NCBI RefSeq assembly: GCF_004053875.1
Contig: NZ_SBIP01000003.1
Span: forward strand, 248,001 to 312,000
Length of the DNA: 64,000 nt
Source of the DNA: Neorhizobium lilium
GTDB taxonomy: Bacteria; Pseudomonadota; Alphaproteobacteria; Rhizobiales; Rhizobiaceae
Direction: 5' to 3'
How positions within the stretch are numbered: the first letter of the stretch is position 1; each line of letters starts with the position of its first letter. A program made the position numbers and the translations under genes. The notes under the pieces are model-generated. The model was not told the DNA's origin, searched no databases, and worked only from the letters and a program-made list of their open reading frames with translations. Positions 27,789 to 37,252 of this stretch are shown one piece after another.

Positions 27789-28477
27789 AGCGCGGCCTGC
27801 ATTTCAGCGAGAATCGCTTCGGCCGCCGCTTTCGGATCGGGCGCCTTGACGATCGGTCGCGCGACGACGAGGTGGCTGGCGCCCGCGCGGATGGCGTCGG
27901 CCGGCGTCATCACCCTCTTCTGGTCGCCGGCGTCCGCTCCGGCCGGGCGAATGCCTGGCGTCACGACGGCCATGTCGGGGCCGACGATCTTGCGCACCGC
28001 AGCGGCTTCTTCGGCCGAACAGACGATGCCGCCCATGCCGGCGAGGTGCGCCTGTTCGGCACGGCGCAGGACGAGCGTATGCGGATCGTATTCATAGCCA
28101 GCCTCGGTGAGGTCGGTCTCGTCCATGGAGGTCAGCACAGTGACGGCCAGAAGGCAGAGGTCGGAGCCCTTGGCCGCAGTGACGGCGGCCCGCATCGCCT
28201 TGGGATAGGCATGCAGCGTCAGCATGGACACGCCCATCTTGGCGATGTTCTCCACGCCATTGGCGACCGTGTTGTCGATGTCGAGCAGCTTCATGTCGAG
28301 AAAGATATCGACACCGTCGCGCACCAGGTCTCTTGCAAGCTCAAGCCCGCCGGCAAAGGCAAGCTGATAGCCGATCTTGTAGAAGGAAACGGTGTCGCCG
28401 AGCGTTGCGATCATGGCTTCAGCCTCGGCCACGGTCGGAAGATCGAGGCCAACGATCAGGCGGTCACGCGGTGTCAT
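27785..28477 (-). CDS. pyrF: Orotidine 5'-phosphate decarboxylase
   Basis: The start is ATG 28477-28475 after GGGAG, 4 bp past the phosphatase gene, giving 230 residues. The enzyme makes UMP from OMP. The N-terminal [15 protein letters not shown] (Asp substrate contact) and the [11 protein letters not shown] block near residues 61-71 supply the catalytic Asp-Lys-Asp. The phosphate loop is [12 protein letters not shown] near 171-182. The length is normal. It overlaps the opposing beta-helix gene's stop by 4 bp. Confidence 0.95.
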   Translation of the reverse strand: MTPRDRLIVGLDLPTVAEAEAMIATLGDTVSFYKIGYQLAFAGGLELARDLVRDGVDIFLDMKLLDIDNTVANGVENIAKMGVSMLTLHAYPKAMRAAVTAAKGSDLCLLAVTVLTSMDETDLTEAGYEYDPHTLVLRRAEQAHLAGMGGIVCSAEEAAAVRKIVGPDMAVVTPGIRPAGADAGDQKRVMTPADAIRAGASHLVVARPIVKAPDPKAAAEAILAEMQAAL

Positions 28478-28481
28478 CGGC

Positions 28482-29069
28482 TTAAACTCCCTTCCAGTGT
28501 TCGATGGGCGTCCAGTCGCATGAGACGCCATGATCCGCAAGCGAGAAGCAGAAGAGATTGCCGCCGCCACCCGGCTGGTCTTCCGTTCTGGAAATTGAGC
28601 GGCCGAGCAGGTGGCACTTCAGGAGTGTGCCGACGCCGCCATGTCCCACGAAGGCGATCGGCAGAGCGGCATCGTGATCGGCGAGAACCTTGAAGACTGA
28701 CGCTACGATGCGCGACTGAGCGTCCACGGCCCGCTCCCAACCTTGATAGCTCTCGGTCGGGTGGGCAAAGAACCAATCGGCTGCTTCCTCGAAGGCGAGC
28801 GGCGGCAGGAAGCCGGTCGCGGACCGGTCGTTCTCGTGCATGTGCTCGGCGACTTCGACTGGAATGCCAGACGCGGCAGCCAGAATATCTGCCGTCTCGA
28901 TCGCCTTCGTTTCGTCGCTGGAAACGATTCGTCCGAGCCTTTTCGCCCAAGGCGATTGCGCCGCCAGTTCTGCCTTTGAGCGACCCATGGCCGAAAGGCC
29001 CCATTGCGGAACAGGCACCTGCGGATCGATCTGCACCTGCGGGTGGGTGATGTAGAGGCCGAAGCTCAT
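28482..29069 (-). CDS. Histidine phosphatase-fold protein with a degenerate RHG motif
   Basis: The 195-residue product has the phosphoglycerate-mutase/histidine-phosphatase fold: an N-terminal strand [23 protein letters not shown] near residues 49-63, and [11 protein letters not shown] near 140-150. In active members the first block reads R-H-G. Here it is T-H-P, so the nucleophile His is kept but the phosphate-binding Arg is lost. The later His (GHGG) is kept. This could mark a changed or weak activity. It is likely co-transcribed with pyrF, 4 bp apart. Confidence 0.8.
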   Translation of the reverse strand: MSFGLYITHPQVQIDPQVPVPQWGLSAMGRSKAELAAQSPWAKRLGRIVSSDETKAIETADILAAASGIPVEVAEHMHENDRSATGFLPPLAFEEAADWFFAHPTESYQGWERAVDAQSRIVASVFKVLADHDAALPIAFVGHGGVGTLLKCHLLGRSISRTEDQPGGGGNLFCFSLADHGVSCDWTPIEHWKGV

Positions 29070-29129
29070 CTCGTATCCTACACAGGACGCCGGTCATGAA
29101 AGGCGGCCGGTGGCCGCCTTTGGAGTCGG

Positions 29130-30248
29130 CTATACGCGCATCGGCATGAGGACGTAAAGCGCACCCTCATTGGCCGTGTCTCGCACCAGCGTCGGCGAGC
29201 CCGCATCGGCCAGCATGAAGACGGCGTCCTCGCCCGAAAGCTGTGCCGTGATGTCGAGAAGATACTTGGCGTTGAAGCCGATCTCCATCGGATCATGGTC
29301 GTAGCCGACGGCAACCTCTTCGGTGGCGCTGCCGGAATCCGGGTTGTTGACCGTCAGCGTCAGCTGGCCTTCGGAAAGAGACAGCTTCACGGCCCGGCCA
29401 CGCTCGGAGGAAATGGTGGAGACGCGATCGACCGCCTTGGTGAAGCTCTGGCAATCGACGCGCATTTCCTTGTCGTTGCCGGTCGGGATCACGCGCTGGT
29501 AATCCGGGAAGGTGCCGTCGATCAGCTTGGAGGTCATGACGATGCCGCCGATCGACAGGCGGATCTTTGCGTCGGACAGCTCCACCGTCACCACGGCTTC
29601 CGCGTCGTCCACCAGCTTCTGCAACTCGCCGACTGTCTTGCGTGGTACGATGATGCCCGGCATGCCCTCCGAACCGGAAGGGGCTTTGACATCGGCACGC
29701 GCCAGGCGATGGCCGTCCGTCGCCACTGCCCGCAGCTTCAGGTCGCCGTCCGCCTCGATCGTGTGGAAGAAGATGCCGTTGAGGTAATAGCGGGTTTCCT
29801 CGGTGGAGATCGCAAACTGGGTGCGATCGATCAGCATCTTCAGATCGGTCGCCTTCAGCTTGAAGGTGTGGCTGAAGCTGCCGGCGGTGAGATCCGGAAA
29901 GTCGGCTTCCGGCAGGCATTGCAACGAGAACTTGGAGCGGCCGGACTGCACCGTCATCGAGCCGCCGTCGGGATTGGTAGCGAGCAGCACTTCCGAACCG
30001 TCGGGCAGTTTGCGAACGATTTCGTAAAGCAGATGTGCCGGCACCGTTGTAGCGCCCGCCTGCTCCACCATGGCCGGCAGGCCCTCGGTGATTTCGAGGT
30101 CCAGGTCGGTCGCCTTCAGATCGAGATTATTGCCCGATGCGCGCAGGAGCACGTTGGACAGGATCGGGATCGTGTTGCGCCGCTCTACCACGCGATGGAC
30201 GTGGTTCAGCGACTTCAGGAGGTTGGACCGCTCAAGAGTAATACGCAT
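29130..30248 (-). CDS. dnaN: DNA polymerase III beta subunit (sliding clamp)
   Basis: The 372-residue clamp has three repeated domains, starting MRITLERSNLLKSLNHVHRV, and ends ALYVLMPMRV. Landmarks are PILSNVLLRASGNNLDLKAT near residues 27-46, FAISTEETRYYLNGI near 156-170 and the C-terminal peptide-binding pocket strand. It tethers DNA polymerase III and other factors to DNA. It is about 27 kb from dnaA, which is usual in rhizobia but unlike the dnaA-dnaN operon of many bacteria. Confidence 0.97.
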   Translation of the reverse strand: MRITLERSNLLKSLNHVHRVVERRNTIPILSNVLLRASGNNLDLKATDLDLEITEGLPAMVEQAGATTVPAHLLYEIVRKLPDGSEVLLATNPDGGSMTVQSGRSKFSLQCLPEADFPDLTAGSFSHTFKLKATDLKMLIDRTQFAISTEETRYYLNGIFFHTIEADGDLKLRAVATDGHRLARADVKAPSGSEGMPGIIVPRKTVGELQKLVDDAEAVVTVELSDAKIRLSIGGIVMTSKLIDGTFPDYQRVIPTGNDKEMRVDCQSFTKAVDRVSTISSERGRAVKLSLSEGQLTLTVNNPDSGSATEEVAVGYDHDPMEIGFNAKYLLDITAQLSGEDAVFMLADAGSPTLVRDTANEGALYVLMPMRV

Positions 30249-30475
30249 TGGACGCTATCGCTTTCGACCCTGGCAGACCGGGCGGGCCGGTTGCCTGATA
30301 TTCTGTGGCTTGAGACAAGCCAAATGACATGGACGGGCAAAATGGCAGAATTCGCCGTGCAAAAGCAAGAGGCGAACAGGGCCTGCACCACGCAATCCAC
30401 TGCCGGCAGGGGCAATCATGGAAATGGCGGATGCGCTTTGCTTGCTCAATGGCATCGCCTCGACCATAAGGGAGC

Positions 30476-31390
30476 ATGACAGAAGAACCGAAGAGCCCGC
30501 GCGGTTATCGCCTCGCCAATGTTTTCGTGCCGGCGCGCCCCATCGAGCCCGCGCTCTATCTCGTCGCGACCCCGATCGGCAATCTTCAGGACATCACGCT
30601 GCGGGCGCTCGAAACCCTGGGCGGCGCGGACGTGCTGGCCTGTGAGGACACCCGCGTCACCCGCGTTCTGCTCGACCGCTACGGCATCGTCAACCGGCCC
30701 TATGCCTACCACGAGCACAATGCGAACGAGGCGGGACCCAAGCTGATTGCGGCGCTGGACGAGGGGCGCTCCGTTGCGCTCGTCTCGGATGCCGGAACGC
30801 CGCTCGTTTCCGATCCCGGCTACCGGCTGGGGCAGATGGCGATCGAGGCGGGGCATCGCGTCGTGCCCATTCCCGGCGCTTCTGCTCCGCTTGCTGGCCT
30901 GGTCGGCTCGGGCCTGCCGTCGGACACGTTCCTGTTTGCTGGCTTCCTGCCCGTCAAGGAAAAGGGACGGCGTGACCGCCTGGCCGAACTTTCCAAAGTC
31001 CCCGCGACCCTGATCTTCTTCGAATCGCCGCACCGTATCGGCGCATCGCTTGCCTCTGCGGTGGCGGTGCTGGGGGGAGGCCGGCAGGCCTGCGTTGCCC
31101 GGGAGCTTACCAAGACGTTCGAGGAGTTCCGCCGCGGCACGCTGGAGGAACTGGCGGAGTATTACGGCGACGACCGCGTGGTGAAGGGCGAGGTGGTTCT
31201 GCTGCTTGCGCCGCCGGATCTGGACGATGTCCCCGGCGCAGTGGAGGTGGATGTGCTGCTGCGGGAGCTTGCCGCGACCATGCCGACCGCAAAGGCCGCG
31301 GCGGAAGCTGCGCGGCTGACTGGCCTTTCCCGCAAGGATCTCTACCAGCGGCTGCTTGGCCTGAAAGGGTCCGATGGGCAGGAGGCATAG
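30476..31390 (+). CDS. rsmI: 16S rRNA (cytidine-2'-O)-methyltransferase
   Basis: The 304-residue tetrapyrrole-methylase-fold enzyme 2'-O-methylates a 16S rRNA cytidine (1402 in E. coli). Signatures are LVATPIGNLQDITLRALETL near residues 28-47, VSDAGTPLVSDPGY near 102-115, and GLVGSGLPSDTFLFAGFLP. The ATG follows AAGGGAG. The C-terminus overlaps yraN by 17 bp. It is divergent from dnaN. Confidence 0.95.
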   Translation: MTEEPKSPRGYRLANVFVPARPIEPALYLVATPIGNLQDITLRALETLGGADVLACEDTRVTRVLLDRYGIVNRPYAYHEHNANEAGPKLIAALDEGRSVALVSDAGTPLVSDPGYRLGQMAIEAGHRVVPIPGASAPLAGLVGSGLPSDTFLFAGFLPVKEKGRRDRLAELSKVPATLIFFESPHRIGASLASAVAVLGGGRQACVARELTKTFEEFRRGTLEELAEYYGDDRVVKGEVVLLLAPPDLDDVPGAVEVDVLLRELAATMPTAKAAAEAARLTGLSRKDLYQRLLGLKGSDGQEA

Positions 31391-31760
31391 GTCCGCCGCC
31401 GAGGGTCGATCTGCCAGCCGCAGGAAAGCGGAACGGCGTGGCCATCTGTCGGAATATGTGGCCGCTCTCTATCTACTGCTGAAGGGCTATCGGATTCTGG
31501 CCATCCGCCACCGCACCAGGCTTGGCGAAGTGGATATCGTCGCGCGCAAGGGCAATGTCCTGGCTTTCGTCGAGGTCAAGGCGCGCCGCAGCGAACAGGC
31601 AGGCATCGATGCCGTCGGCTTTGACAGCCAGCGGCGCATACGGGCCGCAAGCGATCTTTGGCTAGCCAGGCATGGAAACCTTGCGACGCTCTCCCAGCGC
31701 TACGATGTCATCGTGGTTGTGCCGCGCCGATGGCCGCGCCATTTTCCAGATGCCTTCTGA
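31374..31760 (+). CDS. yraN: YraN family (UPF0102) endonuclease-like protein
   Basis: The 128-residue product has the restriction-endonuclease-like fold signature: GEVDIVARKGNVLAFVEVKA near residues 51-70, which contains the D and ExK catalytic-type residues. An Arg/Lys-rich N-terminus leads in. Family members bind DNA or repair/recombination intermediates and are often next to rsmI, as here. Its start lies inside rsmI, so translation is likely coupled. Confidence 0.9.
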   Translation: MGRRHRSAAEGRSASRRKAERRGHLSEYVAALYLLLKGYRILAIRHRTRLGEVDIVARKGNVLAFVEVKARRSEQAGIDAVGFDSQRRIRAASDLWLARHGNLATLSQRYDVIVVVPRRWPRHFPDAF

Positions 31761-31872
31761 CGGGGACTGGCTGTCATTTTTGACGATCGGTAAAATTCTC
31801 CAAATAGAGAGAACATTACGCTTACCGATTGCAGCTAACAGTTCTTCGAACCTAGGCAGCTTCGGGGGAACA

Positions 31873-32376
31873 ATGAGCTGGCATCTTCTTGCGACCATGG
31901 TTTCGGCCGTGGCTGTTCGTTACAATACGGATGAATTCAAGCGGCCGCGGACGCCTTCCTTCATCGCGGATTCAGCAAATGCGCTGGAGATGCAGCCCGG
32001 ACCCATCGAGCCAAGCTGGGTGATCGACGGAAATCCGCAGGCCCGCAGTGCGTTTCACTCCAGGGCGGAAGACGAGTCCGGCCTGACATCCGTCTGGGAT
32101 TGCACGGCCGGCAGCTTCCGCTGGTTCTTCGGCTGGGACGAGACCGTCATGATCCTCGAAGGGGAAGTGCTCGTGAAGGCCGAGGACGGCACGCAGCGCC
32201 TGCTGCGAGCCGGTGACATCGCCTATTTCAAGGGCGGCAGCTGGGCTACCTGGCATGTGGAAACCTATGTCAGGAAAATCGCCTTCCTGCGCCGGCCCGC
32301 TCCGGCCCCGCTTGCGGTTCTCTACCGGCTGCGCAACCGTCTGCGCCGAAGCCGTCCTGTGGGTCTCGCGGGCTGA
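31873..32376 (+). CDS. Cupin domain protein
   Basis: The start is ATG 31873 behind GGGGGAA, giving 167 residues. A longer frame from 31672 overlaps yraN and is rejected. The double-stranded beta-helix of a single cupin is seen as DETVMILEGEVLVKAEDGTQ near residues 90-109 and AGDIAYFKGGSWATWHVETYV near 117-136, close to the DUF861 (ureidoglycolate-hydrolase-like) type. The first 40 residues include an amphipathic start. No catalytic role is assigned. It lies just upstream of gshB. Confidence 0.8.
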   Translation: MSWHLLATMVSAVAVRYNTDEFKRPRTPSFIADSANALEMQPGPIEPSWVIDGNPQARSAFHSRAEDESGLTSVWDCTAGSFRWFFGWDETVMILEGEVLVKAEDGTQRLLRAGDIAYFKGGSWATWHVETYVRKIAFLRRPAPAPLAVLYRLRNRLRRSRPVGLAG

Positions 32377-32470
32377 CGCCCGACGCTTCCGATCGCCGGG
32401 CCGACAGGGCGCTTCCATTTAACTGCGAAGCGCACTAGATCTGGCGAGCTTATTTCGAGGGATGGAAGCC

Positions 32471-33421
32471 ATGGCACGAATCCGCAGGGTCGCATTTCAG
32501 ATGGACCATATTTCCGGCATCGGCATTGCCGGAGACTCTACCTTTGCCATGGCGCTGGAAGCGCAGTCGCGAGGCTACGAACTCTTCCATTACACGCCCG
32601 ACCGGCTGACCATGCGCGACGGCAAGGTCTTCGCCGCCGTGGAATCGCTGCAGGTGCGCGACATCAAGGGCGACCACTTTTCCCTTGGCCAGAAGGAGCG
32701 CGTCGATCTGTCGACTATGGATGTGGTGCATCTGCGCCAGGATCCGCCCTTCGACATGGGATATATCACCTCGACTCATCTTCTGGAGCGCATCCATCCG
32801 AACACGCTGGTGGTGAACGATCCCGCCTGGGTGCGAAATTCGCCCGAAAAGATCTTCGTGACCGAGTTCGCCGACCTGATGCCGGCCACGCTGATTTCGC
32901 GCGACCCCCAGGAAATCGCCAGCTTCCGCGAGGAACTGGGCGACATCATCCTGAAGCCGCTCTACGGCAATGGCGGCGCCGGAGTCTTCCATTCGGCCCG
33001 CGACGACCGCAACTTCACCTCGCTCCTGGAAATGTTCGGCCAGATGTATCGCGGCGAGCCCTACATCGCCCAGGCCTATCTGCCGGCGGTCCGAAAGGGT
33101 GACAAGCGCATCCTGCTGGTGGACGGAGAGCCCGTCGGCGCCATCAACCGTGTGCCGGCCGAAACCGACAGCCGCTCCAACATGCATGTCGGCGGCCGGG
33201 CCGAGGCGACGGACATCACGCCGCGCGAAAAGGAAATCTGCGCCCGCATCGGGCCGGCACTGCGCGAACGCGGCTTCCTCTTTGTCGGCATCGACGTGAT
33301 CGGCGACTACATGACCGAGATCAACGTCACCTCGCCGACCGGCATCCGCGAAGTAAAGAAGTTCGGCGGCGCCGATGTCGCGAGCCTTCTCTGGGACGCC
33401 ATCGAGGCAAAGCGCGGCTGA
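32471..33421 (+). CDS. gshB: Glutathione synthetase
   Basis: The start is ATG 32471, with GAGGG about 9 nt before. An ATG at 32462 directly abuts the ribosome site. The 316-residue ATP-grasp enzyme joins gamma-glutamylcysteine and glycine. Key blocks: [40 protein letters not shown] near residues 88-107, [15 protein letters not shown] near 157-171 (ATP-binding Lys and Gly loop), and [13 protein letters not shown] near 284-296. It is typical of the bacterial GshB length. Confidence 0.96.
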   Translation: MARIRRVAFQMDHISGIGIAGDSTFAMALEAQSRGYELFHYTPDRLTMRDGKVFAAVESLQVRDIKGDHFSLGQKERVDLSTMDVVHLRQDPPFDMGYITSTHLLERIHPNTLVVNDPAWVRNSPEKIFVTEFADLMPATLISRDPQEIASFREELGDIILKPLYGNGGAGVFHSARDDRNFTSLLEMFGQMYRGEPYIAQAYLPAVRKGDKRILLVDGEPVGAINRVPAETDSRSNMHVGGRAEATDITPREKEICARIGPALRERGFLFVGIDVIGDYMTEINVTSPTGIREVKKFGGADVASLLWDAIEAKRG

Positions 33422-33458
33422 ACCTGCCACGGGGGTGTAAAATCACCTGCCTTGAAAT

Positions 33459-33473
33459 GTTCTTGTTTCATTC
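33459..33473. promoter_or_regulatory. LexA-like box before comM
   Basis: GTTC-N7-ATTC matches the alphaproteobacterial LexA consensus GTTC-N7-GTTC at seven of eight fixed positions. It lies 85-99 bp before the comM start at 33558, in a fitting promoter location, and could make comM an SOS gene. Confidence 0.3.
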
Positions 33474-33557
33474 CGTTTTCCGTGCCAGATTGCCCTCCAA
33501 GGCACGGAAGCGCGGATGCTGCCGTTCCGGACATGATGTTTGGGGTCGGGGTTCGGT

Positions 33558-35093
33558 ATGGTTGCGCGCGTCAGCACGGTTGCGTTTCAGGGAATCGAGG
33601 GCGTTCCGGTCGATGTTCAGGTCATGATTGGACCGGGCAAGATCAACATGCATATCGTTGGCCTGCCGGACAAGGCGGTGGCAGAGAGCCGCGAGCGGGT
33701 GCAGGCGGCCCTGCATGCCTCCGGCCTTGCCATGCCGCCCAAGAAAGTCACCATCAACCTCGCGCCGGCCGATCTTCCCAAGGAAGGGTCGCATTTCGAT
33801 CTTCCGATTGCGCTGGGGCTGATGGCAGCGCTCGGCGCCATTCCCGCGGATGCGCTAACCGACTACGTCGTGCTGGGGGAACTCAATCTCGACGGCACGC
33901 TTGCGCCGGTCGCCGGTGCGCTTCCGGCAGCCATCGGCGCCAATGCCCTCGGCAAGGGGATCATATGCCCCGCCGACAGCGGGCCGGAGGCCGCATGGGC
34001 GGGCTCCGGTCTCGACATTATCGCGCCGCGCAGCCTGATTGCGCTTGCCAATCATTTCCGCGGCACGCAGGTGATCTCGCGCCCGCAGCCGGCAATTCGC
34101 GCAGCGCCGGGAGATCTGCCGGACCTTGCCGACATCAAGGGGCAGGAAAGTGCCAAGCGGGCGTTGGAGGTTGCTGCCGCAGGCGGTCATAATCTCTTGA
34201 TGGTCGGTCCGCCGGGCTCCGGAAAATCCATGCTGGCGGCGCGGCTTCCTTCCATCCTGCCGCCGCTCGGACCCGCCGAACTACTGGAAGTCTCCATGAT
34301 CCATTCGATTGCCGGCCAGTTGTCAGGCGGCAAGCTTTCCGACAGGCGGCCTTATCGGGCGCCGCACCATTCCGCGACCATGGCGGCACTTGTCGGCGGG
34401 GGCCTGAGGGCAAAGCCCGGCGAGGCATCGCTTGCCCATCACGGCGTGCTCTTCCTGGACGAGTTTCCGGAGTTTTCGCCCCAGGTGCTCGACGCGCTGC
34501 GGCAGCCGCTGGAGAGCGGCGAATGTGTGATTGCCCGCGCCAATCACCGCGTCTCCTATCCGGCAGTCATCCAGCTCGTAGCAGCCATGAACCCCTGCCG
34601 TTGCGGTATGGCGGGCGAGCCCGGCCATACCTGCGCCCGTGGGCCGCGCTGCGCTGCCGATTATCAGGCGCGCATTTCCGGGCCGTTGATGGACCGTATC
34701 GATATCCGCATAGACGTGCCGGCGGTCTCCGCCATGGATCTCATCCGTCCGGCACCGGCAGAAAGAAGCGCCGACATTGCCAAGCGTGTCGCGGCGGCAC
34801 GCGAACGGCAGCGCGAGCGCTTCGAGGGCGCCGGCATGGGCACGACGGTGACGAATGCCCGCTGCTCCACCGCGCTGATTGAAAAGATTGCCGACCCGGA
34901 CCCGGGCGGGCTCCAGTTGCTGCGCGATGCGGCGGAAAAGCTGAAATTCTCCGCACGCGGCTACCACCGTGTCCTCAAGGTCGCCCGCACCCTCGCTGAT
35001 CTGGACGGCAAGGACAGGGTCAGCCGGATCCATCTGGCTGAGGCGATTTCTTATCGCATGGCCGGTGAGCGCCTGGCACCGGCAACAGCCTGA
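33558..35093 (+). CDS. comM: YifB/ComM family Mg-chelatase-like AAA ATPase
   Basis: ATG 33558 is preferred over TTG 33540. The 511-residue protein has an N-terminal domain (VDVQVMIGPGKINMHIVGLP near residues 18-37) followed by an AAA+ Mg-chelatase domain. Walker A is GPPGSGKSMLAARLPS near 218-233 and Walker B LFLDEFPEF near 298-306. The conserved MNPCRCG is near 354. A C-terminal Mg-chelatase domain ends it. ComM proteins help branch-migrate DNA during natural transformation or recombination. A LexA-like box lies upstream. Confidence 0.93.
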   Translation: MVARVSTVAFQGIEGVPVDVQVMIGPGKINMHIVGLPDKAVAESRERVQAALHASGLAMPPKKVTINLAPADLPKEGSHFDLPIALGLMAALGAIPADALTDYVVLGELNLDGTLAPVAGALPAAIGANALGKGIICPADSGPEAAWAGSGLDIIAPRSLIALANHFRGTQVISRPQPAIRAAPGDLPDLADIKGQESAKRALEVAAAGGHNLLMVGPPGSGKSMLAARLPSILPPLGPAELLEVSMIHSIAGQLSGGKLSDRRPYRAPHHSATMAALVGGGLRAKPGEASLAHHGVLFLDEFPEFSPQVLDALRQPLESGECVIARANHRVSYPAVIQLVAAMNPCRCGMAGEPGHTCARGPRCAADYQARISGPLMDRIDIRIDVPAVSAMDLIRPAPAERSADIAKRVAAARERQRERFEGAGMGTTVTNARCSTALIEKIADPDPGGLQLLRDAAEKLKFSARGYHRVLKVARTLADLDGKDRVSRIHLAEAISYRMAGERLAPATA

Positions 35094-35100
35094 GGTGGGG

Positions 35101-35979
35101 ATGAAAAGCCGCCACACGATCAGGATCGGCCACAACAGCGTGGAATGGCATGGACCATTCTTCGACCATATGCGCGATTGTTTTGGACCAATCGATTTCC
35201 TTCGCTGGAGGGATAGCGGCAACTGGACCGAAAACTATACGGTTCTGGCACTGGTCGAAGGCAAGGCTATTGTCTCCACTGTCGGGATGACCCGCATGAA
35301 GGTCTTGGTTAGTGGAGGAGAACCGCGCCCAGCTCTCCAGTTCGGCGCCGTGGCGACGGCATACGACTATCGCGGCTTCGGCGCGGCCCGCCAGCTATTG
35401 GAATATGCCTTGCAGGAGGCTGATGGCCTCTCCTTGCCTGTGATCTTGTTTGCCAATCAAGATGTCATTGGCTTCTACCCGCGATTCGGGTTTGTTCAGG
35501 TTTCGTCGCATAGCATTTATGTCAGACACAGAGTGGTGCCCATCAACCTGCACTCCCGCCGCCTCAACCCAGACGATACCGGCGATCGAGATAAGATCAT
35601 CAAGGCTGCGCAGGCGGCTCGGCCACACCAAGGCGGTCTTTCCGCATCGCCAGATGGATCAACGATTATATGGCACCTGTTCAACTCGGGAATCATTGCC
35701 CACGAGCTCCCAGAAGGGGCGGGCGTTGTCTGCACCGAGGAGAAGGAGAACAGCCTTTTCGTTGCCGAGTGGCTGACGGAACGGGATGATCTGGATCTGG
35801 ATCTTCTGGCCCTGACGACCGATCGATCATTTGACAGGATCGAGTTGGGCTTCATTCCGCGAGGCGACCGGTTCCAAAGCCAACTAGATCTTGCTGCCGA
35901 TCCGCAAGCCCATCTGTTCGTGCGTCACCTCGAACAACCGGATGAGGTAACGCACTTCCCAGATTTGGTGGTCACCTGA
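35101..35979 (+). CDS. GNAT-family N-acetyltransferase with extra C-terminal domain
   Basis: ATG 35101 follows GAGGTGGGG, giving 292 residues. The N-terminal GNAT domain shows the acetyl-CoA site FGAVATAYDYRGFGAARQLL near residues 82-101 and FYPRFGFVQV near 123-132. The remaining 150 residues form a second unrecognised domain (residues 160-290). Base composition appears lower in G+C than the flanking comM and cysK genes, hinting at acquisition. The target substrate is unknown. It sits between comM (7 bp upstream) and convergent cysK. Confidence 0.75.
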   Translation: MKSRHTIRIGHNSVEWHGPFFDHMRDCFGPIDFLRWRDSGNWTENYTVLALVEGKAIVSTVGMTRMKVLVSGGEPRPALQFGAVATAYDYRGFGAARQLLEYALQEADGLSLPVILFANQDVIGFYPRFGFVQVSSHSIYVRHRVVPINLHSRRLNPDDTGDRDKIIKAAQAARPHQGGLSASPDGSTIIWHLFNSGIIAHELPEGAGVVCTEEKENSLFVAEWLTERDDLDLDLLALTTDRSFDRIELGFIPRGDRFQSQLDLAADPQAHLFVRHLEQPDEVTHFPDLVVT

Positions 35980-36060
35980 GGCTATAAATTTACGACCGGC
36001 CATTGGCATGAGCAGACGAGTAGAGAGTGGTGGATAGCGCCAATTCTGCTCACCTCCCGC

Positions 36061-37023
36061 TCAGCCGCCAAGTCCTTCGAAAAGCGCGGTCGAGAGATAG
36101 CGCTCGGCGAAGGAGGGGATGATGACGACGAGGTTCTTGCCGGCATTTTCCTCGCGGCTGCCGATTTCGATGGCCGCCGTCAGCGCCGCGCCGGATGAAA
36201 TGCCCACCGGAACGCCTTCAAGGCGGGCGACCAGCCGTGCCATTTCGATCGCTTCGGCGCTGCTGACGGTGACGATTTCGTCATAGATATGCGTGTCGAG
36301 GATCTTCGGGGCAAAGCCGGCGCCAATACCCTGGATCTTGTGTGGGCCGGGCTGGCCGCCCGAAAGCACCGGTGACTCCTCCGGCTCGACCGCGATCACC
36401 TTTAGGTTGGGGTTGCGGCTCTTCAGCACTTGGCCGGCGCCGGTGATCGTGCCGCCCGTGCCGATGCCGGAGACGAAGATATCGATCTTGCCTTCGGTGT
36501 CGTTCCAGATTTCTTCGGCCGTCGTCTGACGGTGGATTTCGGGATTGGCCGGGTTCTCGAACTGCTGCGGGATGATCGCATCCGGCAATGAGGCGGCCAG
36601 CTCTTCCGCCTTGGCGATTGCGCCCTTCATGCCCTTGGGGCCTTCCGTCAGCACCAGTTCGGCGCCCAGCAGCGCCAGCATCTTGCGCCGCTCGATCGAC
36701 ATGGTTTCCGGCATGGTGAGGATGAGCTTGTAACCCTTGGCGGCAGCCGCGAAGGCCAGTGCAATCCCCGTATTGCCGGAGGTGGGCTCCACCAGCGTCG
36801 TCTTGCCGGGGGTGATCTTGCCCTGCGCTTCCAGGCTTTCGATCATGGCAACGCCGATGCGGTCCTTCACTGAAGCGATCGGGTTGAAGAATTCCAGCTT
36901 GGCCAAGAGGTTTGCCTTCACGCCCTTTGCGGAGGCGAGCTTGTCCAGCCGCACGATGGGCGTATCGCCAATGGTTTCGGTGATCGAGGAATAGATACGG
37001 CCGCGGCCGGGCTTTGTCGACAT
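36061..37023 (-). CDS. cysK: Cysteine synthase (O-acetylserine sulfhydrylase A)
   Basis: The 320-residue PLP enzyme forms cysteine from O-acetylserine and sulfide. The PLP Lys is in [11 protein letters not shown] near residues 47-57. The substrate loop [13 protein letters not shown] is near 82-94, and the glycine-rich phosphate loop GTGGTITG near 192-199. Its C-terminus [11 protein letters not shown] is the family tail that docks serine acetyltransferase. The gene is transcribed away from dps. Confidence 0.97.
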   Translation of the reverse strand: MSTKPGRGRIYSSITETIGDTPIVRLDKLASAKGVKANLLAKLEFFNPIASVKDRIGVAMIESLEAQGKITPGKTTLVEPTSGNTGIALAFAAAAKGYKLILTMPETMSIERRKMLALLGAELVLTEGPKGMKGAIAKAEELAASLPDAIIPQQFENPANPEIHRQTTAEEIWNDTEGKIDIFVSGIGTGGTITGAGQVLKSRNPNLKVIAVEPEESPVLSGGQPGPHKIQGIGAGFAPKILDTHIYDEIVTVSSAEAIEMARLVARLEGVPVGISSGAALTAAIEIGSREENAGKNLVVIIPSFAERYLSTALFEGLGG

Positions 37024-37207
37024 GTGGGTCCCTCATGAAAGTCTCGTGAGGGAAAGATAGGCCGAAAGCAGCGTCGATGCCAGCCCGCCGGCGGCGACCT
37101 TCCGCCACGCCGCAGGCTTGGACAAGGGACCGTGTGATCGTTCAAGAACTTTCCTGAAAAGCAGCGCACTTATTGAAAAGAATGGCCGGCGCGGCACCTT
37201 AAGACAA

Positions 37208-37223
37208 GACCGCGGCCGCGGTC
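37208..37223. promoter_or_regulatory. 16-bp perfect GC-rich palindrome before dps
   Basis: GACCGCGGCCGCGGTC is fully self-complementary and lies 30-45 bp before the dps start. It could be an operator or an mRNA leader hairpin. Palindromes this rich in GC are rarer than AT-rich sites, so function is open. Confidence 0.35.
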
Positions 37224-37252
37224 ATCATTTGGATCATCGAGAGGTTTGGCCA

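Noticed and set aside
29295-30479. Long open frame opposite dnaN
   Set aside because: It mirrors the codon pattern of dnaN on the other strand, a usual effect of high-GC coding sequence, and has no ribosome site or recognisable domain.
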